A stretch of DNA of 57,599 nucleotides, from contig JAGYII010000008.1 of NCBI GenBank assembly GCA_018402725.1, forward strand, positions 1 to 57,599, written 5' to 3'. A model generated the notes under the pieces. It was not told the DNA's origin, ran no database searches, and saw only the letters and a program-made list of their open reading frames with translations. Shown in pieces: positions 32,622 to 40,508 of this stretch; the first letter of the stretch is position 1; each line of letters opens with the position of its first letter. The stretch comes from Candidatus Izemoplasma sp. Its GTDB lineage: Bacteria; Bacillota_I; Bacilli_A; Izemoplasmatales; Izemoplasmataceae. A program made the position numbers and the translations under genes.

Positions 32622-33592
32622 CTTTCAGTAGGCGTCACCGGTTCATCTTTAAATTGATCGTAAATGACTTCTTTAATTCTTAATAATTTGGGGTAATGGC
32701 TCAAGCCTTTGACATCTCTCATCATCTTTAAAAAAACGGCTTGCCATAATCTAAAATCAGGAAACTTTGAATAATGTTCAAACGATCGGTGTTGAATCGC
32801 CCAGGGTTTAACCCCAGCAAAATGAATCCCGTAGACTAAGTCGATGCGAGGATAACCATTAAAACTTGCATACTTAATATCAATGTTGTGCCACTGTCCG
32901 GATAAAGAACCCGTTAAATATTGCATCTCTGGCCAATTATAGGTCTGAACCTTCTCTTGAGTCGCCTCTTTAGCTAAATCATTCATCAACGTTTTATAGC
33001 TATCATTGGAGGGTTTAAAGACCCAAATCGAAGTGTTCATTCCTAAATTAGATTCATCCGTTAAGACACGGTCGGTAATACTTTTAGGCACTTTAGTCCC
33101 GTGCGGAATGTCTTTATAAATCTCATGCCACCGCCATGTCCCGGTTTCTAAAACGGCAGGAGAAATCACATATTGATGGTCTTCTATGACCGCCGTAGTA
33201 TCTTTAGATTCATTCAAAATCGCCGCATGAGAAGGGACTTCTTTTAAATCTTGGTAATTGGCGAGCGGTAAAATATCACTGTCGCAGACAATTATTTTTT
33301 CAATTTTTTGACCTTGATAATGGGTATATTTTAAGATTTCCAACCGGGTAAATAAAAAGGACCGGTCTTGACGTCCTTTTTGGTTGGGGTGAGGTATTTC
33401 CACCGAGTCAATCATGATCACCTCATCAAAGACACTGCGTAAATGGCCTTGAGCGGAAGGGGAGACTTCATTGGTTACAAAACAAATCACCGGATCAGTA
33501 ATGCCTTGTTTTTTAAGCGAGTACCCAAAGACTAAAGCTCCAGGAATGAAACTATCATTACGCATTACAAAGGTGCTATATAAATAACTCAA
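32597..33592 (-). CDS. Glycosyltransferase family 8 protein
   Basis: A 331-residue retaining GT-A enzyme similar to glycogenin and galactinol synthase. The N-terminal nucleotide-sugar fold has YSTFVMRNDSFIPGALVFGYSL, the metal-binding DxD is KIIVCDSDILPLANY, the acceptor region reads LGMNTSIWVFKPS, and the last metal-binding His-containing motif is VYGIHFAGVKPW. It has no signal or membrane segment. Its ATG overlaps the previous stop (ATGA), so it is made with a formiminotransferase-like protein and a protease. Acceptor is unknown. Confidence 0.86.
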   Translation of the reverse strand: MSYLYSTFVMRNDSFIPGALVFGYSLKKQGITDPVICFVTNEVSPSAQGHLRSVFDEVIMIDSVEIPHPNQKGRQDRSFLFTRLEILKYTHYQGQKIEKIIVCDSDILPLANYQDLKEVPSHAAILNESKDTTAVIEDHQYVISPAVLETGTWRWHEIYKDIPHGTKVPKSITDRVLTDESNLGMNTSIWVFKPSNDSYKTLMNDLAKEATQEKVQTYNWPEMQYLTGSLSGQWHNIDIKYASFNGYPRIDLVYGIHFAGVKPWAIQHRSFEHYSKFPDFRLWQAVFLKMMRDVKGLSHYPKLLRIKEVIYDQFKDEPVTPTERHHAPYWV

Positions 33593-34473
33593 CGTTCACT
33601 CCATTCAATGATTTTATGGGATAAGGGATGGGAAAACTTAAAGTAACGTTCTAACTCTCCAAGATCCGTGGTCTTAAATCCTTTAAATAAATCTTTCTTA
33701 GCAATCAACCCTACTAAGGTACTTTCAATCAGGGTGATGTCGTTGGCATCTAAGGCTTTAACTACAAAATCATATACTTCTTTTAGCGACGTTTGACGAA
33801 GATCGGTTAAATTAAATGATAAATCCACCACCGAAACATCGACGGGAAAAACCGCACTCATCAATCCTTTAAAACCGTGTCGCAGATCACGCATCTGAAC
33901 TACGAGTTCAAGTAACGAAGGATGATTAGGGACCCGGATATTAAAAGCCGCTAAAGGCGAACGAACGCCAATCGCACTGACGCCAGATTTCAAGTTAGGA
34001 AAGCCCCCTAAATCAGGACTTGAAAAACCTTTTTCAATGCGTCTTAATAAACTCTCAAGGCCGCCTTTACGGATACTACCCACGGTGGGTCTAGCCGGAT
34101 TTAGACGGCCATAAAAATAGACCGGAACTTGAGTCGCATAAGTCGCAGCCCAGGTCGTGACCGCTGCCTTAAACTCAAGGTCATCGGCTTCAAAAACGAA
34201 CGGGATAACATCCATCGCCCCCATTCGGTAATGAGACCCTTTATGGTGATTTAAATCAACCGCATCTAGGACGATAGGGGTCATCAAATCAATGGCTTTA
34301 AAAATAAGGTCTAAAGGGCCCACCAATGAAATCACACTTCGGTGATAGCTATGGTCCGGTTCAATCAGCACTTTTTCTAAGCCTAGAGGCTTTAATTCTT
34401 CTTCTATTTTTTGAAGGATTTTTTGATTTCTTCCCTCCGAAATATTAATCGCAGACCAGGTTCTTGGATTCAT
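33589..34473 (-). CDS. Glutamate formimidoyltransferase-like protein
   Basis: About 294 residues and matching the N-terminal half of formiminotransferase-cyclodeaminase. Family motifs are INISEGRN, DHSYHRSVISLVG, NHHKGSHYRMGAMDVIPFV, GLESLLRR, PDLGG and SAIGVRSPLAAFNI. The enzyme normally moves the formimino group of N-formiminoglutamate to tetrahydrofolate at the end of histidine breakdown, but no hut gene is nearby. The ATG at 34471-34473 is used; it directly follows the protease stop (TAAGATG) and begins just before the conserved strand. The operon with a protease and a GT8 enzyme is odd and may mean a different substrate. Confidence 0.84.
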   Translation of the reverse strand: MNPRTWSAINISEGRNQKILQKIEEELKPLGLEKVLIEPDHSYHRSVISLVGPLDLIFKAIDLMTPIVLDAVDLNHHKGSHYRMGAMDVIPFVFEADDLEFKAAVTTWAATYATQVPVYFYGRLNPARPTVGSIRKGGLESLLRRIEKGFSSPDLGGFPNLKSGVSAIGVRSPLAAFNIRVPNHPSLLELVVQMRDLRHGFKGLMSAVFPVDVSVVDLSFNLTDLRQTSLKEVYDFVVKALDANDITLIESTLVGLIAKKDLFKGFKTTDLGELERYFKFSHPLSHKIIEWSER

Positions 34474-34474
34474 C

Positions 34475-35338
34475 TTATATCGATCGGAATGTGACATTAT
34501 TTTCACGCATAAATTCAATGACTTCTTTGGAGGAAATGACAATGCCCACATTTAAGAAGGCATATTCATCTTGGTCAATAGGCCCTTCTTTTAAACGAAT
34601 CGTCTTGGTCATCTTGATATCTAAATCATGAGAACGAGTTCCGGTTTGAATCCCGTACACTACGCCTTGTTCATCAAATACAGGGCCTCCAGATTGGCCT
34701 CTAATCCCAGGGGTCGACATTTCAAATCCAATGATTTTTTGGCCATCGCCAATCTTCCGGGTGACCATTCCATCTAACGGGAAATAGGGTGAATTGAGTT
34801 GACCATCTTGAGTAAAATTAATATCATCGGTGAGTTCTTCATAGGCGACACAGGTGTATTCGGCAAAAGGGTAACCGAGTTTACATAACATCATCCCCGC
34901 TTCGACTTCAGTTTCAGAAAAGAGGGGGAAGTGTTCACACATCATTTTAATATCGCTGCCTTCGACGTGAACCAAGGCTAAATCTAAGGTCTTATGAAAA
35001 AGCACCCGAATCGATTGAGGGACCCCTTGAAAGACCCCAAAGAATTGATTTTTAAGTTGAACGGGCATGCCTTTTTGAAAATTGTATTTCGCTTTTAAAT
35101 CAGAATCAGAAAGATGATTTTCATCTTTGTCTTTCTTATATTCCTCATACCGTTGATTCAGCACATTCGCTAAGTTAAAATTTTGGGCCACGTGTTTAGA
35201 TGTTAATAACCACCCTTGGTCATTAAGGATCATCAAAGTGGAGGCACTTTTGATCACTTCTTTAGAGCCATACGTTCGGTGAATGGTTCTGAGCTGCTTG
35301 GTATACAAAGCACTGTCTTTAATCGCTTTAACAAACAT
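34475..35338 (-). CDS. Trypsin-like serine protease without signal peptide
   Basis: A 287-residue chymotrypsin-fold protease. The triad is visible: His in LLTSKHVAQ (about 49), Asp in TLDLALVHV (about 119) and Ser in GIRGQSGGPVFD (about 216), with the substrate-side segment VYGIQTGT after it. There is no signal peptide or membrane helix and no PDZ domain, so it should act in the cytosol. Its promoter has an extended -10 (TGCTATGAT, near 35365) and AAAGGAG precedes the ATG. It heads an operon with a formiminotransferase-like and a GT8 protein. Confidence 0.86.
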   Translation of the reverse strand: MFVKAIKDSALYTKQLRTIHRTYGSKEVIKSASTLMILNDQGWLLTSKHVAQNFNLANVLNQRYEEYKKDKDENHLSDSDLKAKYNFQKGMPVQLKNQFFGVFQGVPQSIRVLFHKTLDLALVHVEGSDIKMMCEHFPLFSETEVEAGMMLCKLGYPFAEYTCVAYEELTDDINFTQDGQLNSPYFPLDGMVTRKIGDGQKIIGFEMSTPGIRGQSGGPVFDEQGVVYGIQTGTRSHDLDIKMTKTIRLKEGPIDQDEYAFLNVGIVISSKEVIEFMRENNVTFRSI

Positions 35339-35392
35339 ATCAATGCTCCTTTACTGTATTCATCATAGCATAACCGAAGGCATTCTATGGAT

Positions 35393-35418
35393 ATAAAAAA
35401 GCGACCGAAGTCGCTTCT
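35393..35418 (-). terminator. Terminator of tRNA-Trp
   Basis: AAGCGAC and GTCGCTT with a UUCG loop on minus, followed by six T residues. Confidence 0.87.
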
Positions 35419-35425
35419 ATTTTAA

Positions 35426-35500
35426 TGGCAGGGGTGACAGGATTCGAACCCGTACTAACGGTTTTGGAGACCGCTGTGCTACCATTGACACCACACCCCT
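35426..35500 (-). tRNA. tRNA-Trp (CCA)
   Basis: Acceptor AGGGGTG/CACCCCT, anticodon loop CTCCAAA (CCA), T-loop TTCGAATC and an encoded 3' CCA. No UCA-anticodon Trp tRNA is present in the window, consistent with TGA stop use. Confidence 0.96.
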
Positions 35501-35519
35501 ATGGTTGGACGGCTTTTGT

Positions 35520-35548
35520 ATTATATAATTCTATCTTTCTTTTGACAA
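35520..35548 (-). promoter_or_regulatory. Promoter of tRNA-Trp
   Basis: -35 TTGTCA (complement of 35543-35548), a 17-base spacer, -10 TATAAT (35520-35525). Confidence 0.85.
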
Positions 35549-35556
35549 GCACTCAA

Positions 35557-35584
35557 GAAAAAACCATCTCTTACGAGATGGTTT
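35557..35584 (-). terminator. Terminator of Ig-like membrane protein gene
   Basis: A perfect stem AAACCATCTC/GAGATGGTTT with a four-base loop, T run on minus. Confidence 0.87.
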
Positions 35585-35587
35585 GTT

Positions 35588-36112
35588 TTATTCACTGGGT
35601 AAGCTTACGTTGATGACGATGGTATCTTTGATTGAACCATCACCGACAAACGCTTGAATGATGGCGGTCCCAGGTGCTTTGGCAAAGACGTTTCCGCCTT
35701 GATCAACATCGACAATCGAATAATCAGATGAAACCCATTTTAAATCACTTCTTGAATACGCACCTTGGACACTGACACCCAAACGACCGGTGTTTCCAAC
35801 TTCGTAATTTAGAGTGGTATCATTAAAGTCAACTCGGGTCACCGAAGTTGGATTAATCGCTTGACTCACCACGGGAACTCCGTAGTAACCAGCGACACCG
35901 CCTAAGGCAATGATAACTAAGAGAATGATGAATTGAAATCCTGCTTTATACGTGGATTCAACGACCGGGGGAGTGGGGACTTGAACGGGCGCTTGAGCCA
36001 CGACTTTTTTCCGGGTCGCTGCTGTGGGGGAAGTATTTTTTTTAGGTGTTGTCTCTGGCGCTTTAGCCTCGGCATTAGCTCCAAAAGGTTTGGTAGGGAT
36101 TTTTCTACTCAT
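35588..36112 (-). CDS. Membrane-anchored protein with bacterial Ig-like (Big_2) domain
   Basis: A 174-residue protein in three parts: a cytoplasmic tail of about 55 residues that is rich in Ala, Pro, Thr and Lys and of low complexity, one membrane helix (about 57-80), and an outside Ig-like domain (about 88-172) with the Big_2 pattern (VGNTGRLGVSVQ, LKWVSSDYSIVDVDQGGNVFAKAPGTAIIQA). This is a type II anchor, not a secreted adhesin. Role unknown. The start is supported by AGGAGG directly before it. Confidence 0.83.
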   Translation of the reverse strand: MSRKIPTKPFGANAEAKAPETTPKKNTSPTAATRKKVVAQAPVQVPTPPVVESTYKAGFQFIILLVIIALGGVAGYYGVPVVSQAINPTSVTRVDFNDTTLNYEVGNTGRLGVSVQGAYSRSDLKWVSSDYSIVDVDQGGNVFAKAPGTAIIQAFVGDGSIKDTIVINVSLPSE

Positions 36113-36247
36113 GAAAAGACCTCCTATTGATAATATATTATAGCGTATTCACTCTAAAAAATAAAATGAATTTAAATCGTTGGAATGAACGGTGCTAATT
36201 GCATTATAATACGTCTGAACCCTAATTTTAAATAGAAAAGAGACGTC

Positions 36248-36553
36248 ATGATTTTAAATGATATGAAGCAAATCGATGAAGCACTCTCAAAACCGATGAC
36301 CTTAGTCGTCACTAAAACCCATACCTGTTCTATCTGTCAGAACATCATCCCCTACATTAAAGAACGAGTCCCTGCTTTTGAATCACTGAATGTGATTGAA
36401 CTCTATCTGGATGACCACGATGAACTCAGGGGTAAGTTTATGATCTTCACCGTCCCCACCGTCATGCTTTATCATGAAGGTAAAGAAATCTTACGAGAAT
36501 CTCGCTTTATTAATACCGATAAAATCAATCGTTTGATTGAAATGATGCAATAA
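36248..36553 (+). CDS. Thioredoxin-like protein with CSIC motif
   Basis: A 101-residue thioredoxin fold without signal. The active site is CSIC in KTHTCSICQNI (about residues 27-30), and the cis-Pro is in FTVPTVMLYHEGKE. The CxxC differs from CGPC, so it may be a specific disulfide or thiol carrier rather than the main thioredoxin. A TATAAT box lies near 36211. Convergent with heliorhodopsin 2, with which it shares a terminator. Confidence 0.84.
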   Translation: MILNDMKQIDEALSKPMTLVVTKTHTCSICQNIIPYIKERVPAFESLNVIELYLDDHDELRGKFMIFTVPTVMLYHEGKEILRESRFINTDKINRLIEMMQ

Positions 36554-36580
36554 AAAAAGGGATGCGCTGCATCCCTTTTC
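36554..36580. terminator. Shared terminator between thioredoxin and heliorhodopsin 2
   Basis: AAAAGGGATGC and GCATCCCTTTT with a GCT loop, A- and T-rich on both sides. Confidence 0.88.
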
Positions 36581-36582
36581 AA

Positions 36583-37353
36583 TTACGCTAAAACAATTCC
36601 TAAAATAAGCATCCAGGCTAAGACTGATTTACCGACTAAGCTTAAGACGATGTACATTCTTTCTCCAAAAATGTAATCGGCCCAAGGCCCGATTTTTTTA
36701 TATTGGAAGAATTGGTTAAATCCGAAGGCATTAAAGACCAAGAAATAAAAGGTGACGCCGGGGATAACAAACCAAGGAAGTAATGATAAATCAGTATTTC
36801 CAAATAAATACAGTAAGATGAGTCCCCATGGTACGATGCCTGCAACCCAGCCAAAAATATAAGGTTTCCAGTTTGTTGTTTTTCTTCCGGGAGGATTCAT
36901 TTCTTCCATCAATAACCCAAAGAAATTCATCAACGCGTTAATCGTAAAGACTAAGACAACGGATTCAATCGTTAAGAGTCCAAACAACGTGGTGAGTAAG
37001 ACAATCATTAATGATGATGATAACGCATATTCATACCAACGATATTTATTAATACCTTGCGTAATACCTCTTAAATATTTGGGATATAAAACCGTTCCAA
37101 TCAGGAAATGAAAAACCGCTGATAAGAGTAAAAAGCTCGCGGCTAAAACCCCAAATGGTAACGTGAATAATTCTTGAGTTCCTGGTAAATAAGAATCTTG
37201 GCCCCCTTCAAAAAAGCGACCAAAAATTGTCGGTCTAAATTCATTCAGGGTGTCAATGAATAACACCAATAGTAACATCGTAGTTCCTTGGATAAAGTGT
37301 AAGAACCCCATCCCTAAATTAAACTTTTTTAATTTATCGATATTTGGCTGCAT
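36583..37353 (-). CDS. Heliorhodopsin 2
   Basis: A second seven-helix heliorhodopsin, of 256 residues. It shares the diagnostic blocks with copy 1: KKFNLGMGFLHFIQG (His19), SAVFHF (His82), RWYEYALSSSLMIVLL with counterion Glu108, and LSLVGKSVLAWM with retinal Lys242. The Glu-Lys spacing of 134 is that of the founding protein 48C12. It differs from copy 1 in most of the loops, notably the long first external loop (residues 33-62), so the copies are old paralogues or of separate origin. AGGAGG lies before the ATG. It has a strong own promoter and a terminator, so it is a single-gene unit. Confidence 0.95.
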   Translation of the reverse strand: MQPNIDKLKKFNLGMGFLHFIQGTTMLLLVLFIDTLNEFRPTIFGRFFEGGQDSYLPGTQELFTLPFGVLAASFLLLSAVFHFLIGTVLYPKYLRGITQGINKYRWYEYALSSSLMIVLLTTLFGLLTIESVVLVFTINALMNFFGLLMEEMNPPGRKTTNWKPYIFGWVAGIVPWGLILLYLFGNTDLSLLPWFVIPGVTFYFLVFNAFGFNQFFQYKKIGPWADYIFGERMYIVLSLVGKSVLAWMLILGIVLA

Positions 37354-37381
37354 CTGAGCCTCCTTGCATAAAACTATTTAT

Positions 37382-37410
37382 AGTATAATACGCTTTAAAA
37401 TCTAAAACAA
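37382..37410 (-). promoter_or_regulatory. Promoter of heliorhodopsin 2
   Basis: -35 TTGTTT (complement of 37405-37410), 17-base spacer, -10 TATACT (37382-37387). The -35 is also the T run of the terminator of the preceding operon. Confidence 0.8.
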
Positions 37411-37429
37411 AACATTTAATCTAAATGTT
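37405..37429 (-). terminator. Terminator of SDR-YbjQ operon
   Basis: AACATTTA and TAAATGTT with a three-base loop, followed on minus by TTGTTTT. It is AT-rich and may be weak; it overlaps the heliorhodopsin 2 promoter. Confidence 0.6.
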
Positions 37430-37640
37430 AAAAATATTTTATTTTTGGGTCTTCACGACCGATCAATAAATAAAAGACCCATCCAAAATTTACAATACTT
37501 ACTAAAAGTAGCCAAAGTTTTTTTGAGAAGAATTTAACCTTTCGCTTGGACTGAACTAAATCATAAATAGCATAACCTCGAAAACCCAACTCAACGACAA
37601 GAATGGGGATTAAAATTATGATGACTTGGTTCCACTCCAT
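37428..37640 (-). CDS. Small membrane protein, PLDc_N family
   Basis: 70 residues with two membrane helices (about 6-26 and 42-61) separated by a basic loop (QSKRKVKFFSKK) and followed by GREDP, the pattern of the phospholipase D nuclease N-terminal (PLDc_N) family, here alone without a catalytic domain. Relatives serve as immunity or stress membrane proteins in some bacteria. Last gene of a four-gene operon; start overlaps the previous stop. Confidence 0.72.
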   Translation of the reverse strand: MEWNQVIIILIPILVVELGFRGYAIYDLVQSKRKVKFFSKKLWLLLVSIVNFGWVFYLLIGREDPKIKYF

Positions 37641-38044
37641 CAGATCCCATCCCTGATGGGGTTTTCTTCTTTTTCAATACGGTTATACCCCATAATGCCA
37701 GCGATTAAATAAATGAGACCCATCAGCTGATTCAAAGATAAATTAAACGCCCCATAGATCGCAAGATACAAGAATTTACCCGATAAATTAGGGACTGATT
37801 TCCCTTGAATGATGGGGATAAATAAGTAGGCATTTAAGGTGAAAAAAATAATAGAAAGGCTGAGGAATATAAGTATGAGGGTTCGGATCACACCAAACCA
37901 AATCGCTTCATTTCCAAGTTCGCTTTCAATAAATGTAATCACCGCAGGTTGAAACAAAAGAATCGTTATGGTGAATAACCCAATTAGTGTGAGGGCTTGA
38001 ATGATGAGACCTGCTAAAGTTAAGTTACGGACGGTTTTGTTCAT
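37640..38044 (-). CDS. Four-helix membrane protein, unknown
   Basis: No family recognised. 134 residues with four hydrophobic helices (near 9-32, 50-73, 85-100, 102-120) and a charged C-terminus. Starts and stops overlap its neighbours by one base, so it is a firm operon member between the YbjQ-like and PLDc_N genes and is likely to work with them. Confidence 0.6.
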   Translation of the reverse strand: MNKTVRNLTLAGLIIQALTLIGLFTITILLFQPAVITFIESELGNEAIWFGVIRTLILIFLSLSIIFFTLNAYLFIPIIQGKSVPNLSGKFLYLAIYGAFNLSLNQLMGLIYLIAGIMGYNRIEKEENPIRDGI

Positions 38045-38379
38045 TATTCACTCTTTCTTAATTTGACGGCAGTTCCATAAGCGATGATTTCGGCTGAACC
38101 GGCCATCACGGCGGACGTTTGTAATCTAAATCCAATCACCGCATCGGCTCCTAATTGATCGGCTTCTTTTAATAACCGTTCGGTGGCAATTTGACGGGCT
38201 TCATTCATCATCTCTGAATACCCTTTAATTTCTCCACCGACAAGGGTTTTAAAGCTGGCGGCGATGTCCCGGCCAATGTGCTTAGTTTGGACGATGGCTC
38301 CTTTAACGTATCCTAAAACTTCAGTGATTTCTTGACCTGGGAAATGGTCGATTGTGAGTAATTCTTTTCGACTAATCAT
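38044..38379 (-). CDS. YbjQ family (DUF74) protein
   Basis: A 111-residue soluble protein of the YbjQ/UPF0145 family, often called heavy-metal-binding. Motifs are PGQEITEVLGYVKGAIV, GGEIKGYSEMMNEARQIA and LGADAVIGFRLQTS, ending in IIAYGTAVKL. The ATG at 38377-38379 is chosen since AGGAG lies properly before it; longer frames overlap the SDR gene further. The real function is unknown; a pentameric ring is known for the family. Confidence 0.88.
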   Translation of the reverse strand: MISRKELLTIDHFPGQEITEVLGYVKGAIVQTKHIGRDIAASFKTLVGGEIKGYSEMMNEARQIATERLLKEADQLGADAVIGFRLQTSAVMAGSAEIIAYGTAVKLRKSE

Positions 38380-39097
38380 GGGACGCTCCTTCAATAAATT
38401 TTTTATGGTATAACTTTTGTTCACGTTTGAGATAAAACTTTAAGGCCCAAGGAGCCATGCGATAACTGATGGAAAAGAGCTTGGAAGAAATCCAAACCTT
38501 TTTCTTTTTAGCGATGACTTTCATCATCTTTAAGGCGACTTTATTAGCGTCTTGGGCTAACCACGGGGCATGCGGTTGATTGGATTGATTAAAGAATTCC
38601 GTTTTGACTGCGACAGGAAGTAAAATTACAATAGGAATCGTTTCGGTCATTTGTAAAGACTTGAAATAATTAACCAAAGCCGCTTTGGTTTGGCTATATC
38701 TTGCATAGCCCGGTAAGGGCCAAACCGCCATGATGGAACCCATTACGACAAAGATTCCTTTAAAGCCTTTCTCCTTGAGATAATGAAACATTGTCGATGG
38801 AGTGACGACATTAAGACGGTATAAATCATCGTCTTTAAGAACCGGGGTATTGACCTCATAAGACCCCTTCCCTGCATTGGCAATGAAAAGCTCAATGTCA
38901 TCTGGAATTTGATTCATCCACGAGTTTAAATCACCTGTTAAAAAATCAATATCTTGCCATGTTAGGGCTTTAGATGTCACGGGCGTTTTTTGACTCACAA
39001 GCTTAGTGGCATAAACCTGATAACCTTGATTCAAATAGCGTTTGACGAGCGCCAGTCCCATCCCAGAACCAGCCCCTGTAATCACAACTTTTTTCAT
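38372..39097 (-). CDS. Short-chain dehydrogenase/reductase
   Basis: About 241 residues of classical SDR. The NAD(P) site is VVITGAGSGMG, NAG lies in LFIANAGKGS, and the catalytic Ser, Tyr and Lys are in VVMGSIMAV and YARYSQTK. The basic C-terminus (LKREQKLYHKK) may touch the membrane. The ATG at 39095-39097 is five bases from GGAGG; another ATG directly before it is too close. It heads an operon with YbjQ and two small membrane proteins. Substrate unknown. Confidence 0.88.
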   Translation of the reverse strand: MKKVVITGAGSGMGLALVKRYLNQGYQVYATKLVSQKTPVTSKALTWQDIDFLTGDLNSWMNQIPDDIELFIANAGKGSYEVNTPVLKDDDLYRLNVVTPSTMFHYLKEKGFKGIFVVMGSIMAVWPLPGYARYSQTKAALVNYFKSLQMTETIPIVILLPVAVKTEFFNQSNQPHAPWLAQDANKVALKMMKVIAKKKKVWISSKLFSISYRMAPWALKFYLKREQKLYHKKFIEGASHD

Positions 39098-39121
39098 CAT
39101 GGCCTCCAAATTCAGTATAAC

Positions 39122-39147
39122 AAAAAAACGACAGCTAGGCTGTCGTT
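39122..39147 (-). terminator. Terminator of M48 protease gene
   Basis: AACGACAGC and GCTGTCGTT around a three-base loop, with a T run on minus. Confidence 0.85.
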
Positions 39148-40375
39148 ATTTTTCAATCGCTGCTAATCGTAAATGCATAGGGGGGTGAGAATAGTTAAAC
39201 ATGACATATAAGGGATGAGGATTAAGATCAGACAAGGAATCTTTTGCTAAAACTTTAAGCGCATTGGCCATCGCTTCTGTTCCCATTTGTTGAACCGCAA
39301 AGGCATCGGCCTTGTATTCCGCTTTACGGGAAAGAGCCATGGTGGGGATGCCAAATAAGAAATTAAGAGGAGAGGCTAAGACTGAAAATAAGATAATTCC
39401 AAATCCCACAAAGACATCGTCAAATCCAAAGGCTGTGTATAAACTCGGACTGGTTAAAATGAAATAGATTAAGAAGACAAATAACCCGACCATAATAAAC
39501 TGTTGGATAAAGTTTCTTGGAACATCTTTGTTTTTACCATGAGCAAACTCATGGGCGAGCACAGCCAAGATTTCATCTTCTCCCATTTTCTCTAATAAGG
39601 TGTCAAAGAAAACAATTTCTTTTTGTTTTCCAAACCCCGAAAAGAAAGCATTCATTTTTGACGATCTTTTCGATGCATTTAGTTTAGAAATGGCCTTGAC
39701 TTTATAACCAACTTCTTCAGCTAACGCTTCAATCTTCGTTCTTAAGGAACCCTCTTCGATGGGCTCGATTTTATAGAATATTTTCACAAAAACAGCCGTG
39801 TATAAGTAAGATATAAGTCCAAAGATAGCCATCACACTCACCCATAAAATAACCACGAATACCAAGAGGTTTTCTTGGAAGGATTCAAACAGGTAATATA
39901 GCCCCGTGATAAATCCACCCCCTAGAATAACCGTGAGGATGATTTGTTTTATTTGGTCGCTGACAAATACTTTTTTGGTGGCTTTGTTAAATCCAAAATT
40001 CTCTTCAATCACAAAGGTCCGGTAATAGGAAAAACCAATGCCAATGACAAAGCTAATGACTTGATAAAGTCCTAAGAATACGAGGGTCTGAAGTAGTGGA
40101 TTATTGAATGAATTCGCCACCCCATTCAATACTTGGATTAAGGCGCCTCCATTGATTAAAAGCGCCAATAAAACAAGAAGATTAATCCCTGAAGTCAAGA
40201 GGCCAAAACGAGTTTTAGTTTCGGTATAATTGACCCACTTTTTATATCGAGCGGGTTCGTATAAATCTTTGACATTATCGGGGATAGGATTTTTTTTATA
40301 CCTCACATTCAATAATGTTAATCCTGTATCAATTAAGTAATTTACTACTAAAACTCCAATGACTATCCATTCCAT
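39146..40375 (-). CDS. M48 family membrane metalloprotease (Ste24-like)
   Basis: A 409-residue integral membrane zinc protease. The site HEFAHGKN (HExxH), with a third ligand Glu in SRKAEYKADAFA, is visible. The N-terminal half has several long helices, and the order of parts follows Ste24/CAAX protease 1, larger than HtpX. It probably clears damaged membrane proteins. AAGGAGAAG stands before the ATG. Single gene with its own terminator. Confidence 0.9.
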   Translation of the reverse strand: MEWIVIGVLVVNYLIDTGLTLLNVRYKKNPIPDNVKDLYEPARYKKWVNYTETKTRFGLLTSGINLLVLLALLINGGALIQVLNGVANSFNNPLLQTLVFLGLYQVISFVIGIGFSYYRTFVIEENFGFNKATKKVFVSDQIKQIILTVILGGGFITGLYYLFESFQENLLVFVVILWVSVMAIFGLISYLYTAVFVKIFYKIEPIEEGSLRTKIEALAEEVGYKVKAISKLNASKRSSKMNAFFSGFGKQKEIVFFDTLLEKMGEDEILAVLAHEFAHGKNKDVPRNFIQQFIMVGLFVFLIYFILTSPSLYTAFGFDDVFVGFGIILFSVLASPLNFLFGIPTMALSRKAEYKADAFAVQQMGTEAMANALKVLAKDSLSDLNPHPLYVMFNYSHPPMHLRLAAIEK

Positions 40376-40483
40376 TTTTCTTCTCCTTTTTTCAAGACAA
40401 GTACATTGATAATCTTAAATTTTACCTTAATTACAAATAGTATAACATTGATAAGCTATTTTACATTTTACAGACTTTAGTAT

Positions 40484-40508
40484 AAAAAAAACACCCATTT
40501 GGGTGTTT
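40484..40508 (-). terminator. Terminator of SOUL-PopT unit
   Basis: AAACACCC/GGGTGTTT with an ATTT loop; overlaps the stop of the DUF368 gene. Confidence 0.85.

Noticed and set aside
34475-35338. DegP/HtrA protease
   Set aside because: No signal, membrane anchor or PDZ domain; only the protease core fits.
35425-35613. Open frame on plus over tRNA-Trp
   Set aside because: It is the complement of the tRNA-Trp gene and its promoter.
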